Below, piece after piece: positions 46,897 through 54,996 of a stretch of DNA of 64,000 nucleotides. Position numbers and translations under genes: made by a program. The notes beneath the pieces were generated by a model. The model saw only the letters and a list, made by a program, of their open reading frames with translations. It was not told the origin of the DNA and did no database searches. Positions within the stretch are counted from its first letter, which is position 1; each line of letters opens with the position of its first letter. Source of the DNA: Pseudoalteromonas sp. UG3-2 (GTDB taxonomy: Bacteria > Pseudomonadota > Gammaproteobacteria > Enterobacterales > Alteromonadaceae); contig NZ_JAWLJU010000002.1 of the NCBI RefSeq assembly GCF_037120705.1, positions 1,178,001 to 1,242,000 on the forward strand, written 5' to 3'.

Positions 46897-47630
46897 TACT
46901 TATAGTCCTTCTCGTTATTAGGCCAGCCCAATTCGGCAAAAACAGCCAATGCTGCTTCACCCAAATCAGCGGAAATGGAAATGGTTTGCTTGCTGTAAGG
47001 GTGAGCAAATTCCAGTCGCGTTGCAAACAACATCAGCCGCCGCAGGCCAAAATGCTCAATAAAAAAGTGATTATGTTTATTATCGCCATGATTCACATCA
47101 CCAATAATGGGGTGTGAAAGGTGGTTTAAATGGCGTCTAATTTGATGTTTGCGGCCCGTTTTAGGGAAACACTCCACTAAGGAGTAGCGAATACTGGGGT
47201 ACTTACCAAAAGCAATAGGGAGACTTGCCTGATGTAAACAATTGACCTGCGTTTGCGCTTGCTGCGGTGCTTTGTCTTGATCCGCGAACTTATCGGCAAT
47301 TTTATCCAGCTCTTCTTTTAATGGTTTATCAACCCAGGTTGACGCTGGAGCATAGCCCCGTACCATCGCCAAATAGCGCTTTTTAATTGCCCCGCTAATA
47401 AACACTTCATTCATTGCTCTGGCTGCTTCTGAGCTCAAAGCGAAGAGCAACACACCTGAGGTTGGCCTATCTAAACGGTGCACAGGAAAAACATGCTGGC
47501 CGAGCTGGTCCCGTAGCATTTGCATCGCGAATTGAGTCTCACGTTTATCTAAAAAAGAGCGATGTACCAATAAACCAGATGGCTTATTAATGGCCACATA
47601 ATCGCTATCCTGATATACAATTTCTAACAT
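46896..47630 (-). CDS. truC: tRNA pseudouridine(65) synthase TruC
   Basis: A 244-residue RluA-type pseudouridine synthase that modifies position 65 of tRNA-Ile1 and tRNA-Asp in E. coli. tRNA-Asp is encoded seven times in this window, so it would be a major substrate. The catalytic motif is PVHRLDRPTSGVLLFA near residue 50; GRKHQIRRHL is the RNA-contact stretch. It overlaps yqcA by one base and follows yqcC by two. Confidence 0.94.
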   Translation of the reverse strand: MLEIVYQDSDYVAINKPSGLLVHRSFLDKRETQFAMQMLRDQLGQHVFPVHRLDRPTSGVLLFALSSEAARAMNEVFISGAIKKRYLAMVRGYAPASTWVDKPLKEELDKIADKFADQDKAPQQAQTQVNCLHQASLPIAFGKYPSIRYSLVECFPKTGRKHQIRRHLNHLSHPIIGDVNHGDNKHNHFFIEHFGLRRLMLFATRLEFAHPYSKQTISISADLGEAALAVFAELGWPNNEKDYK

Positions 47631-47632
47631 GC

Positions 47633-47947
47633 TTAGCCTTTAGCAAATGACTTATCTAGCTGCTTTAAACATTGGTGTACGGCATTAAAATAAAGGTGTT
47701 CACTCAACGTCATTTCAGCCATGGGGGCTATCGCCATGTTACTAGGTAAGGGCGCATCTGCCGCTAACATGTCACGCACTTTAGGGAGAAAAACAAACTG
47801 TAGCCATTGCTCAAATGCCATGGTGTCGCAACAAAACGGTTCAGTAGAGGCGTATGCCGTTGCTGGCAATGGCTCAGACTGCCAAAGCCCTGCGGCTTTC
47901 AAGCATGCTTCAAGCTCGTCTAGCTGGGTGGCTATTGCTACATTCAT
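47633..47947 (-). CDS. yqcC: YqcC-like protein (DUF446)
   Basis: A 104-residue helical protein of the YqcC family. WLQFVFLPKVRDMLAADAPLPSNMAIAPMAE is its conserved central part. Function unknown. It is the first gene of the yqcC-truC-yqcA operon, directly upstream of truC. Confidence 0.88.
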   Translation of the reverse strand: MNVAIATQLDELEACLKAAGLWQSEPLPATAYASTEPFCCDTMAFEQWLQFVFLPKVRDMLAADAPLPSNMAIAPMAEMTLSEHLYFNAVHQCLKQLDKSFAKG

Positions 47948-48094
47948 AAGGCTAACCCTTAAGGTTTTTCTTTATTATATCTGGCTTTAAGATACAACAG
48001 AAGTAGGCTGCCATAAAAGCAGTTAGGCTTATCAGCCCCCACAAAACTCGCTATAATTGCGCCAACGAACGAATTAATTAATGATAGAGATGCT

Positions 48095-49123
48095 ATGACA
48101 GCGCAAATTTCCACCTTAGGTGAATTATTAACTAACGCCGGAACGCAGTGGCGTGTTTACGACATGGGCCGTCGCATAAATAAAATAGATAAACAGCAAT
48201 TTGCGCAAATAGAGCAGACTCACGCCCCCTACCCGTATCCATTGGGTGGTCATGCCATTCTGGCGATTCAATTTTGGGATAATCAAGCCACCCTTGACCC
48301 GTATGTTTGGTTCTTAAAGTTTCCCCTTGATGAACAAAGTAAATTGGTGATTGCCAGCCGCGATCATTTTGCTTCCATGGTATTAGAGGCATTAGGAAAC
48401 CAGCTTACCGGAGAATCTGCACAAGGTAAGCTCGACAACAACCCCTATGTGTTCAAGCCCAATGCCAATAAGCTTGCAGCGTTTAACGCCCTTATGAAGC
48501 GCGAACTAAACCGTCCCGCTTCACAATACTACGAACACGCCGAACTTTACTTTTCTGGTAAGCTGGGTTTTGAGCAGTGGCAAGATATCGCCTTGCAAGG
48601 CATCGCCGATTTTGCATTACGCTTGGACCATGGCAACAATAGCCAGTATTTGCGCTCTGCATGGCCCAAGTTACCACAGCAGGTGCAAACGCCTTTAGCG
48701 GCGATGCTTGAGCATGTCGCCGTCAGCACAGCACAAACTGAAGACTTTTTGGCACAGTTACAGTCAGCTTGTAAGCAAGCAAATAGCTCTGTGGCCATTA
48801 GTAATTTAAGAGCCATGTCGGGCAGTCATGCTCTGGGGTTAATAGCGCAAGCGGTTGATGATATTTTAGCGTCACCACTGGCAGGCGATGTTGATTGCCT
48901 GCTAACCATCGCTGGCCGCGCGTGGGAAACATTAACGGAGCCACAACGGCTGATGACTTACATGGAAAAGGTAGCTGAAAACCAACAACTGGAAGGGTTG
49001 TTCAATAGCGTTTTTGCCGACCTTGTTGCAATCCCAATGTTGCGCCCTCATCTACTAGGCATTATTCGGGCTGAAAATCGTAGTGAAGTATTATCACGCG
49101 CAATTGGAAGGTTATTCTCTTAA
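48095..49123 (+). CDS. DUF3549-family protein
   Basis: A 342-residue soluble, helix-rich protein beginning MTAQISTLGELLTNAGTQWRVYDMGRRINKI, characteristic of DUF3549. No catalytic motif is known for the family. It is divergent from yqcC and overlaps the next gene start by no bases (stop at 49123, start at 49124), so the two are translationally coupled. Confidence 0.83.
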   Translation: MTAQISTLGELLTNAGTQWRVYDMGRRINKIDKQQFAQIEQTHAPYPYPLGGHAILAIQFWDNQATLDPYVWFLKFPLDEQSKLVIASRDHFASMVLEALGNQLTGESAQGKLDNNPYVFKPNANKLAAFNALMKRELNRPASQYYEHAELYFSGKLGFEQWQDIALQGIADFALRLDHGNNSQYLRSAWPKLPQQVQTPLAAMLEHVAVSTAQTEDFLAQLQSACKQANSSVAISNLRAMSGSHALGLIAQAVDDILASPLAGDVDCLLTIAGRAWETLTEPQRLMTYMEKVAENQQLEGLFNSVFADLVAIPMLRPHLLGIIRAENRSEVLSRAIGRLFS

Positions 49124-49429
49124 ATGACAACGTTATGGCTTTTTATTCTGGTATTTGCGGCTATTGCCCTGTTTTGGTATAGCCGAAAAATTGCTGAGGC
49201 AGCGAATCGGCACGCTCAACATCAGGCACAGACTCTTGAAGTACAGCTATTAAGTGTTGCCTGCGTTAAGCGCAGGTTTGGCGTGCTGCGTAACGGCCAG
49301 CTAGGAATAAAAAGTCAGTTTATCTTTGAGTTTAGCTCTGATGGCGAGTCGGCCTACCAAGGTAAGTTGTATCTAGAAAACGAGCGATTAGTCAACAAAG
49401 ACTTGCCAGCATATCGATTAGGGGGATAG
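49124..49429 (+). CDS. DUF3301-family membrane protein
   Basis: A 101-residue protein with one N-terminal membrane helix (LWLFILVFAAIALFWY) and a soluble part (RRFGVLRNGQLGIKSQFIFEFSSDG), matching DUF3301. It is directly coupled to the DUF3549 gene. Function unknown. Confidence 0.83.
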   Translation: MTTLWLFILVFAAIALFWYSRKIAEAANRHAQHQAQTLEVQLLSVACVKRRFGVLRNGQLGIKSQFIFEFSSDGESAYQGKLYLENERLVNKDLPAYRLGG

Positions 49430-49476
49430 CCGCAGCGGCTTTGTGGTTACGGTTAAATGAAAATATCTAGATAGGT

Positions 49477-49499
49477 AAAAAAACTAAGGCGCTAGCCTT
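49477..49499 (-). terminator. Terminator of the CsrB-like RNA
   Basis: On the minus strand the stem AAGGC / GCCTT with loop TAGC is followed by AGTTTTTTT. It sits at the end of the GGA-rich stretch. Confidence 0.78.
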
Positions 49500-50030
49500 G
49501 TTGCTGCGCCTCAATTCTGACGATTATCCCAAGAGGTATCCAATCCCTCAACAACGCGCTATCGCCCGTATGCAATCCGCCATTCTTCTTCACCTGAACG
49601 GGTATATACTCCGACTTACCCGTTAACTCATCCATGACTAAGTCCTCTAGCACATCCAGTGCCCATCCCTATTTGCCTTCAATGGCATCCACTTCGCTTC
49701 ATGCGCTCCTAGCCGCCTTGGCTTCCTCTTCGCCTATCCATATGCGCTCCCTATTAAGGTTACATCCTGTAACTTATCCACTTCGCAGCGTTCCGTACCG
49801 CGCTCCCTCTTCCTGAGCCTTGCTCTTCCCTTTCAACACGTCCATGCTCCTCTTCGCGTCCTGCGCTCCTAATCACCTCCTGTGATGTCCCTGTCCTTAG
49901 TGAAGCTCCGCCTCACACTCCTCTCCTCGAGTTCCGGTTCGTCCTTGCCTTGTCGATAACGGCCTTGTTTTGCTGTCAAATTCCATATCCTTTGACGCTA
50001 GAGCTCCTGCTCTTGTGTTTCCCTACACTG
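49477..50030 (-). ncRNA. csrB: CsrB-type regulatory sRNA (CsrA-sequestering)
   Basis: Read on the minus strand, this protein-free stretch has about 35 GGA triplets in roughly 515 bases by hand count, about four times the chance expectation. Many lie in small hairpin loops: GTTACAGGATGTAAC (49759-49773), ATCACAGGAGGTGAT (49872-49886), AGAGCAGGAGCTCT (50000-50013), CGCAGGACGCG (49855-49865) and CACTGGATGTG (49651-49661). CAGGATG and its variants are the repeated CsrA-binding element of E. coli CsrB. It ends at an intrinsic terminator. In E. coli csrB also lies between yqcC and syd, both present nearby. The 5' end and promoter are not fixed; the given end is the approximate limit of the motif-rich area. 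Confidence 0.82.
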
Positions 50031-50222
50031 TGAAGTCTACGCAAATTACCTGAATTTGGCAGGATGCGGATCTCAATTAATTTTTAGCAATAAAAAGGTA
50101 AAAAACAGAATGTTCTTAAAAAACAATAGATAAGTACCAATAGCAACTACAAACTCGGTCAAACAAAACGCCTTCACGCACATCCATGTGAGATATTTCC
50201 TACGGCATTATTTCCATAGTTG

Positions 50223-50855
50223 CTATTTGTCTTTAAATAGCAACATGCCTTCAACAGCGCTAAAGGCGAGCGTTTGCAGTGGTTGGTAGTGATGAGTAGC
50301 AAAAAATTGCTCTTGTCCTTTTTGAGTAATAAACACAGCCATGCCTTTGGTTTTGTCACTTTGTGCTAATAGGTCGTCTAAGGCTTGCAATAAGTAATGC
50401 CCATGACCCTGCCCTTGACACTGAGGGTCTACCGCAATAAGCGATAAAAAGTGATAGGGTTCATACTCTTGCAGCGCTGAGCGAATGGCTTTTTCTTTTT
50501 CTATGAGTTGTTGGGTTTGTAAGTACCCTGCACTTAGCATCAGCCGCAGGCGCCAATGCCATTGTCTGGATGCCTCTAGTTGTTCGCCATCGGCAATGAC
50601 ACAAGCTACGGCCAACAGACGTTCATCCTCGTACAACCCCACCATGGGCTGGCCAGTTTGACTAAAAGAAGAAAGCTCTTCGCGAATAAGTGCTCTTAGC
50701 TTTTTTTCAAAATCGAGCTCGTGTTTTGCCTCTAACACTTGTTTTAACAAGGGATCATCGTGGTACGCTTTGTATAACACGCTTGCGGCAACATTGATGT
50801 CTTCTGGGTGTAAATATTCCACCACTAAATTAGCCGTGGGAGTCTGCTCTGACAT
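50223..50855 (-). CDS. GNAT-family N-acetyltransferase
   Basis: A 210-residue protein whose C-terminal half has the GNAT acetyl-CoA signature (FLSLIAVDPQCQGQGHGHYLLQALDDLL, with Q-x-x-G-x-G/H). The N-terminal part is helical. The substrate cannot be predicted. It is transcribed towards the CsrB-like RNA and divergent from the DUF2789 gene. Confidence 0.85.
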   Translation of the reverse strand: MSEQTPTANLVVEYLHPEDINVAASVLYKAYHDDPLLKQVLEAKHELDFEKKLRALIREELSSFSQTGQPMVGLYEDERLLAVACVIADGEQLEASRQWHWRLRLMLSAGYLQTQQLIEKEKAIRSALQEYEPYHFLSLIAVDPQCQGQGHGHYLLQALDDLLAQSDKTKGMAVFITQKGQEQFFATHHYQPLQTLAFSAVEGMLLFKDK

Positions 50856-51053
50856 GGAAAGTTCCTTATTGTTATTGGGTCGATGCTAAGACCATTGCGG
50901 CCACGGATCATCGCCAGTTCAGTTCATCGTTGTTAAGCTGACGATGTATATGTGATTGTGAACGCTTTTTCACCACAATCACTTGCCAAAGTTTTTGCAA
51001 CCACCTTTACTATAGTAAGTGAGTAAAATTCAAGCAAATAGAGGGGATACAAA

Positions 51054-51281
51054 ATGGATACTAGTCGCCACACGATGAGCACGTTATTCTCACAGCTAGG
51101 TCTAGATAACTCACCTGAGGCAATCGCACGGTTTGTTAAAGAGCACCATTTACCCGAGGGCATGCTGTTAAGCCAAGCGCCTTTTTGGAATGAAGGACAG
51201 CGCCACTTTATTGAGGAGTCGTTAGCGCAAGACGCGGACTGGAGCGAAATGATTGATGAACTAGACGCCATGTTAAGATAG
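51054..51281 (+). CDS. DUF2789-family small protein
   Basis: A 75-residue soluble protein matching DUF2789 by its start MDTSRHTMSTLFSQLGLDN and end DADWSEMIDELDAMLR. It is helical with no catalytic residues. Function unknown. Confidence 0.83.
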   Translation: MDTSRHTMSTLFSQLGLDNSPEAIARFVKEHHLPEGMLLSQAPFWNEGQRHFIEESLAQDADWSEMIDELDAMLR

Positions 51282-51353
51282 CGTCTATATAGCTCCTAAA
51301 CACACTTGGTGGTATCATCCGCAGCCATGATTAATGCCTGTTTAGGAGCTGTT

Positions 51354-51614
51354 ATGCATCCCGTTGTCGCCAGCGCCATTAAAAAACTTGTGCAAAGTGG
51401 TAAAACTCCAACTGTTGCGCTCACCAAAAGTAAATTGTCACAACCGGTGGCAATGCCAGAGATCATTGCGGCAATCGCAGCTTATAAGCAAGACCCCAGT
51501 TGTGTCGAGCAGTTGCACGAAGAGCCTGCTGAGCACCAAGTAGCCACACAAACCCAGCTGGATCGCATTGAAGCCAAGCTTGATAGATTACTTGCGCTGT
51601 TGGAAAAGTCGTAA
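51354..51614 (+). CDS. Small hypothetical protein upstream of the DUF2310 gene
   Basis: An 86-residue protein not recognised. The ATG at 51354 (MHPVVASAIKKLVQSGK) has TAGGAG upstream and is preferred over an earlier ATG at 51327. The first 45 residues resemble a short helix-turn-helix (IKKLVQSGKTPTVALTKSKLSQP), and the last 35 form a coiled coil (QTQLDRIEAKLDRLLALLEK). The stop overlaps the start of the next gene (TAATG), so the products may work together; a DNA-binding role is a guess. Confidence 0.68.
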   Translation: MHPVVASAIKKLVQSGKTPTVALTKSKLSQPVAMPEIIAAIAAYKQDPSCVEQLHEEPAEHQVATQTQLDRIEAKLDRLLALLEKS

Positions 51615-52387
51615 TGTTTGTCGTTGATCTCACCTTTGATTGTTATACCGAAACCACCCTTGATGCTGCTGAGCAAGCCATCAACCGAGTGGTCAACGCC
51701 TTGCGCTTTAACGGCCAGATTATTGGCGATGAGTTTCCCACGGTGTTAAAAGATGGTTTTTTTGTCACCCGTGTGATGTGTCCAGAAGAAGATTCCTTAC
51801 ATCCGCTCAACCACAGCCCATTTGTTAAATTTGCTGTTGAGCAATTACAACAGTCAGGGCTGCTGGCACCTAAAGTGAAAGTGATTGGCCAAGACATTCA
51901 TGCTAACAGTGCCGATGCTTGCGACTCGCCGTCCAGTTATATTCTTTATACCACCTATGTTCATACCTGCAGCCCGCTGTACTGTGGCGACGACTTTTTA
52001 CCTGTGCCTTTGTATAAGGTACCAGCCATTGCTAACGGCGATTACAAAGCGCTGATCAAGTGGCAAGAAGACTGGCAAGCCTGCGACCAAATCCAAATTA
52101 ACGGCGCTACCCGCTGTGAGTTTGCCGCACTTGAGGAGATCTCCAGCCCCGAGAGTGACTTGTTCCGCCGCGGCATGGATTTAAGCAAGCGCCTGCGCTA
52201 CCTAACCAAAAAGCCGGTGTACTATTATTTGTATCGCGTCGGTGGTGAGAGCCAAGCCACAGAGCAGCAGCGCAAATGTCCCAGTTGTCAGGGTGACTGG
52301 CTGCTCGATGCCCCTTGGTTTGGCCTGTTTGATTTTCGTTGTGACACGTGCGAATTGGTCTCCAATATTTCTTGGGACTTTCAATAA
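51614..52387 (+). CDS. Zinc-ribbon-containing DUF2310 protein
   Basis: A 257-residue protein with a C-terminal zinc ribbon: CPSCQGDW near 226 and CDTCELVSNISW near 247 supply four cysteines. The N-terminal part (VDLTFDCYTETTLDAAEQAINRVVNALRFNG) matches the DUF2310 family. Function unknown. It is convergent with syd across a MITE-like element. Confidence 0.85.
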   Translation: MFVVDLTFDCYTETTLDAAEQAINRVVNALRFNGQIIGDEFPTVLKDGFFVTRVMCPEEDSLHPLNHSPFVKFAVEQLQQSGLLAPKVKVIGQDIHANSADACDSPSSYILYTTYVHTCSPLYCGDDFLPVPLYKVPAIANGDYKALIKWQEDWQACDQIQINGATRCEFAALEEISSPESDLFRRGMDLSKRLRYLTKKPVYYYLYRVGGESQATEQQRKCPSCQGDWLLDAPWFGLFDFRCDTCELVSNISWDFQ

Positions 52388-52397
52388 CGTACGCTTT

Positions 52398-52559
52398 ATA
52401 CCAATTCGCTTAATTAAGTGATCTATTTTGAGGCAAGTAAATTTTGTCGATAACCAGGCAAAAATTTTGCTATTTAGTTGTTCTAAATAAGAAGTTTTTA
52501 ACGCAGTTAGCGTCAAATTTACTCCCTCAAATTGAGCAAGTATTAATGCGGATTGGTAT
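52398..52559. mobile_element. MITE-like non-coding repeat, copy 2 (162 bp)
   Basis: The ends ATACCAATTCGCTTAATTAAG and ATTAATGCGGATTGGTAT are imperfect inverted repeats, nearly identical to the copy at 36584-36744 in length and sequence. It lies 11 bp after the DUF2310 stop and 11 bp beyond the syd stop, so it separates two convergent genes and may supply their terminators. Confidence 0.87.
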
Positions 52560-52569
52560 TACTCGTCAG

Positions 52570-53121
52570 TTAGCTTGGGTAATTGTCGATAAGAATAGTA
52601 ACAAAGTCAGCCATGGAGTCTGCCAAACGGTGGTGCTGTGGCTTACCCACAAACTCTAGTCCCACTTGTCCACTGGCAACATCAACGGAAAGCAGCAGAT
52701 CCTCGGCTTCTGTGAGCCCGATAAAAACCGTCTCTGGCTGCTTCAGTCGCCGTTTCATTAAAATATGGCCAGTGATGTTTTGTTGTAACCGGTCAAAATC
52801 TTCTTCATTCCACGCTTGCAGTAGCTCAATCTGTTTGCCTTCAATAAAGGCCGTAATGTTGCCGGCAAAAAATGCGCCGTAAAAGCTCTCAAGGCCATCG
52901 GGAAAGCGACATTCAAGCGCCGTTGCTAACGCCGCTAATGATCCCTCAGGTTGCCTTGCGTGGGCTTGCCATTTAATTTCATTAAGTTTCGACGGTTCGC
53001 CTACTTCACAAGGGCTCGGCCATGCTGGATCATGCTCCACGGTAGGTAGTGATTGGGTCTGTTGTTGCTGATAATGGCTATGGGCCTGATGTAACGCCAT
53101 CATATCGGGCTGCAAAGTCAT
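52570..53121 (-). CDS. syd: SecY-interacting protein Syd
   Basis: A 183-residue protein that associates with SecY at the inner membrane and may monitor translocon integrity. The domain YGAFFAGNITAFIEGKQIELLQAWNEEDFDRLQQNITGHI and RLKQPETVFIGLT are typical of Syd. It is divergent from queF, the same arrangement as E. coli syd/queF. The MITE-like element lies 11 bp beyond its stop. Confidence 0.92.
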   Translation of the reverse strand: MTLQPDMMALHQAHSHYQQQQTQSLPTVEHDPAWPSPCEVGEPSKLNEIKWQAHARQPEGSLAALATALECRFPDGLESFYGAFFAGNITAFIEGKQIELLQAWNEEDFDRLQQNITGHILMKRRLKQPETVFIGLTEAEDLLLSVDVASGQVGLEFVGKPQHHRLADSMADFVTILIDNYPS

Positions 53122-53194
53122 AAATGCGCTCTCTTATTTTGTCGACAACGAATATTCGCTATAATGGCGCCATTGTAACGAGATTTGAATTAAC

Positions 53195-54040
53195 ATGACA
53201 GACTACAGCAACGCTCCCGAGCTCCAGTCATCGGTACTGGGTAAAACCACTGACTATGCTAGCAGCTATACGCCAAGCTTATTGCATCCGATTGCGCGCA
53301 AACTCAACCGCGATCAGATTGCCGTTGACGAAACCAACTTGCCGTTTAAGGGCGAGGATACGTGGACAGGGTATGAGCTTTCTTGGCTGAACCCCAAAGG
53401 CAAGCCACAAGTGGCCGTTGCCAGTTTCGTTTTCCCCTGTCAAAGCTCACACATCATCGAGTCTAAGTCATTTAAGTTATACTTGAATAGCTTTAATCAA
53501 AGTCGCTTTGAGTCTATGGCTGCAGTACATCAGGCCCTACAGGCTGACCTGTCTGAAGCTGCCAACTGTGAGGTGTCTGTGACCTTATATGGGCCAGAGG
53601 AGTACGACTGCATCCCTTTCACTGCACTGCCGGGGACGTGCATTGATGATCTCGATATTAGCGTTGACAGCTATACGCCTAATAGCGCGTTACTGCAAAC
53701 GGCCAGTGATAAGGTGGTTGAAGAAACACTGCACAGTCACTTATTAAAGTCGAATTGTTTGATCACCTCGCAGCCCGATTGGGCCAGTATTGTGATCCAT
53801 TATCATGGACCACAAATTGACCGCGAGGCACTGTTAAAATATTTAATCTCTTTTCGTGACCATAACGAGTTTCATGAGCAATGCGTTGAGCGCATTTACT
53901 GTGAACTGTGGCGCGCGCTAAAACCGCATAAGCTCAGTGTGTATGCCCGTTATACCCGCCGAGGCGGCTTAGACATTAACCCTTACCGCTCGAGCGAACA
54001 CAACCAAACGCCTTATAAGGTACGCATTAACCGTCAATAA
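53195..54040 (+). CDS. queF: NADPH-dependent 7-cyano-7-deazaguanine reductase
   Basis: Reduces preQ0 to preQ1 in queuosine synthesis; queuosine is placed on GUN tRNAs, including tRNA-Asp(GTC). The 281-residue long-form enzyme has [26 protein letters not shown], catalytic Cys in [16 protein letters not shown] near 190, and [10 protein letters not shown] plus [14 protein letters not shown]. The start is divergent from syd. Confidence 0.97.
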   Translation: MTDYSNAPELQSSVLGKTTDYASSYTPSLLHPIARKLNRDQIAVDETNLPFKGEDTWTGYELSWLNPKGKPQVAVASFVFPCQSSHIIESKSFKLYLNSFNQSRFESMAAVHQALQADLSEAANCEVSVTLYGPEEYDCIPFTALPGTCIDDLDISVDSYTPNSALLQTASDKVVEETLHSHLLKSNCLITSQPDWASIVIHYHGPQIDREALLKYLISFRDHNEFHEQCVERIYCELWRALKPHKLSVYARYTRRGGLDINPYRSSEHNQTPYKVRINRQ

Positions 54041-54048
54041 GCTAGAAC

Positions 54049-54070
54049 TCGCCAGGCCCTTGCCTGGCGA
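54049..54070. terminator. Hairpin between convergent queF and cyclophilin
   Basis: A 9-bp perfect stem TCGCCAGGC / GCCTGGCGA with loop CCTT. It lacks a strong T-run on either strand. Confidence 0.55.
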
Positions 54071-54077
54071 ACTGGCG

Positions 54078-54944
54078 TTACTGCGCGGGGGTTTTCTCAA
54101 CGGGAACGGTAACCGAGCAAACATCGGTGTGATTTGGTCTGCTGACAAACCACTCGCCTACACGGTGCTTACGCGCTGCGATAAGCTCAGCAAAAAGCGC
54201 CGTATCGGTTTTTAAGCGTTTAAATTGCGGTCTTTTTTCCAAATCTGCCAGCACCGAGACCTGTTTAATCAGGTTAAAAGGCTTGTCAGCTGTCGGTGCT
54301 CTGTCCAGCTTTTGAATGTGTTCCATGCCTGCGATAAGTTGCCCAAACACCGTGGTATTTTTATCCAAGTAGCGCTGTGGTGTTAAAGTAACATAAAACT
54401 CGGTACCGCCACTGTCGACATCGTTACCGCGAGCCATAGCAAATGCTCCAGTGCAGTGCGTCATCCACGTCTGCGTTCCCTGTTCATTTTGTGCCACAGC
54501 AAAGCCATTTAAAAAACCGCTGTTGGCGGCATAACCGTCGATTGCATTGATGGAAGTAATCGTCAGCGGCGACTCAGAGTGATAAACAAACTCTTGGGTA
54601 ATGGCTTTTTTGCCTTGCTTAGGGGCTTTTTTCCCCTCCATGTCTCCGCCTTGGGCAACAAAATTCTCTACAAAGCGATACATGGATAAACCAGTGTAAA
54701 AGTCCTCCCGAGCTAAGGCTTTGATGTTTTTTACGTGGTTGGGAGCAAGCTGAGGGTTTAGCGCGATGTAAACCGGGCCCGTTGCTAGGCTAATCTGTAA
54801 GATATTCTCAGGGTCTAAACGCTGCCAATCTGCGTCACTGGCAGCAGCCACAATTTCACTGGGTGAACGGTTTGATTGCTCTTGTGCCAGCGCATTCCCG
54901 GCTAGGGCCGCCCCCAACATGGTCAATAACAGTGCGTTTTTCAT
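54078..54944 (-). CDS. Periplasmic cyclophilin-type peptidyl-prolyl isomerase
   Basis: A 288-residue protein with a signal peptide (MKNALLLTMLGAALAGNALAQE). The cyclophilin domain (about 50-230) has FYTGLSMYRFVENFVAQGGDMEG, FAMARGNDVDSGGTEFYVTL and NTTVFGQLIAGMEHIQKL. The family's hydrophobic pocket is only partly conserved. It presumably assists folding of exported proteins. A start at the preceding ATG is not available; the length is longer than PpiA because of extra N- and C-terminal regions. Confidence 0.88.
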   Translation of the reverse strand: MKNALLLTMLGAALAGNALAQEQSNRSPSEIVAAASDADWQRLDPENILQISLATGPVYIALNPQLAPNHVKNIKALAREDFYTGLSMYRFVENFVAQGGDMEGKKAPKQGKKAITQEFVYHSESPLTITSINAIDGYAANSGFLNGFAVAQNEQGTQTWMTHCTGAFAMARGNDVDSGGTEFYVTLTPQRYLDKNTTVFGQLIAGMEHIQKLDRAPTADKPFNLIKQVSVLADLEKRPQFKRLKTDTALFAELIAARKHRVGEWFVSRPNHTDVCSVTVPVEKTPAQ

Positions 54945-54996
54945 TATTATTTTTCCTTATTTATTTAGAAGGAGCACCTCGTTTCAGCGCCGAGGC

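Noticed and set aside
49507..49690. Minus-strand open frame ending in RIEAQQQG within the CsrB-like region
   Set aside because: It has no start codon with a ribosome site upstream and is explained by the RNA; it could still be a small protein, so it is only rejected as a confident call.
49634..49816. 60-codon plus-strand frame in the CsrB-like region
   Set aside because: It lies antisense to the GGA-rich RNA, has biased composition (Ser/Leu/Pro) and no ribosome site.
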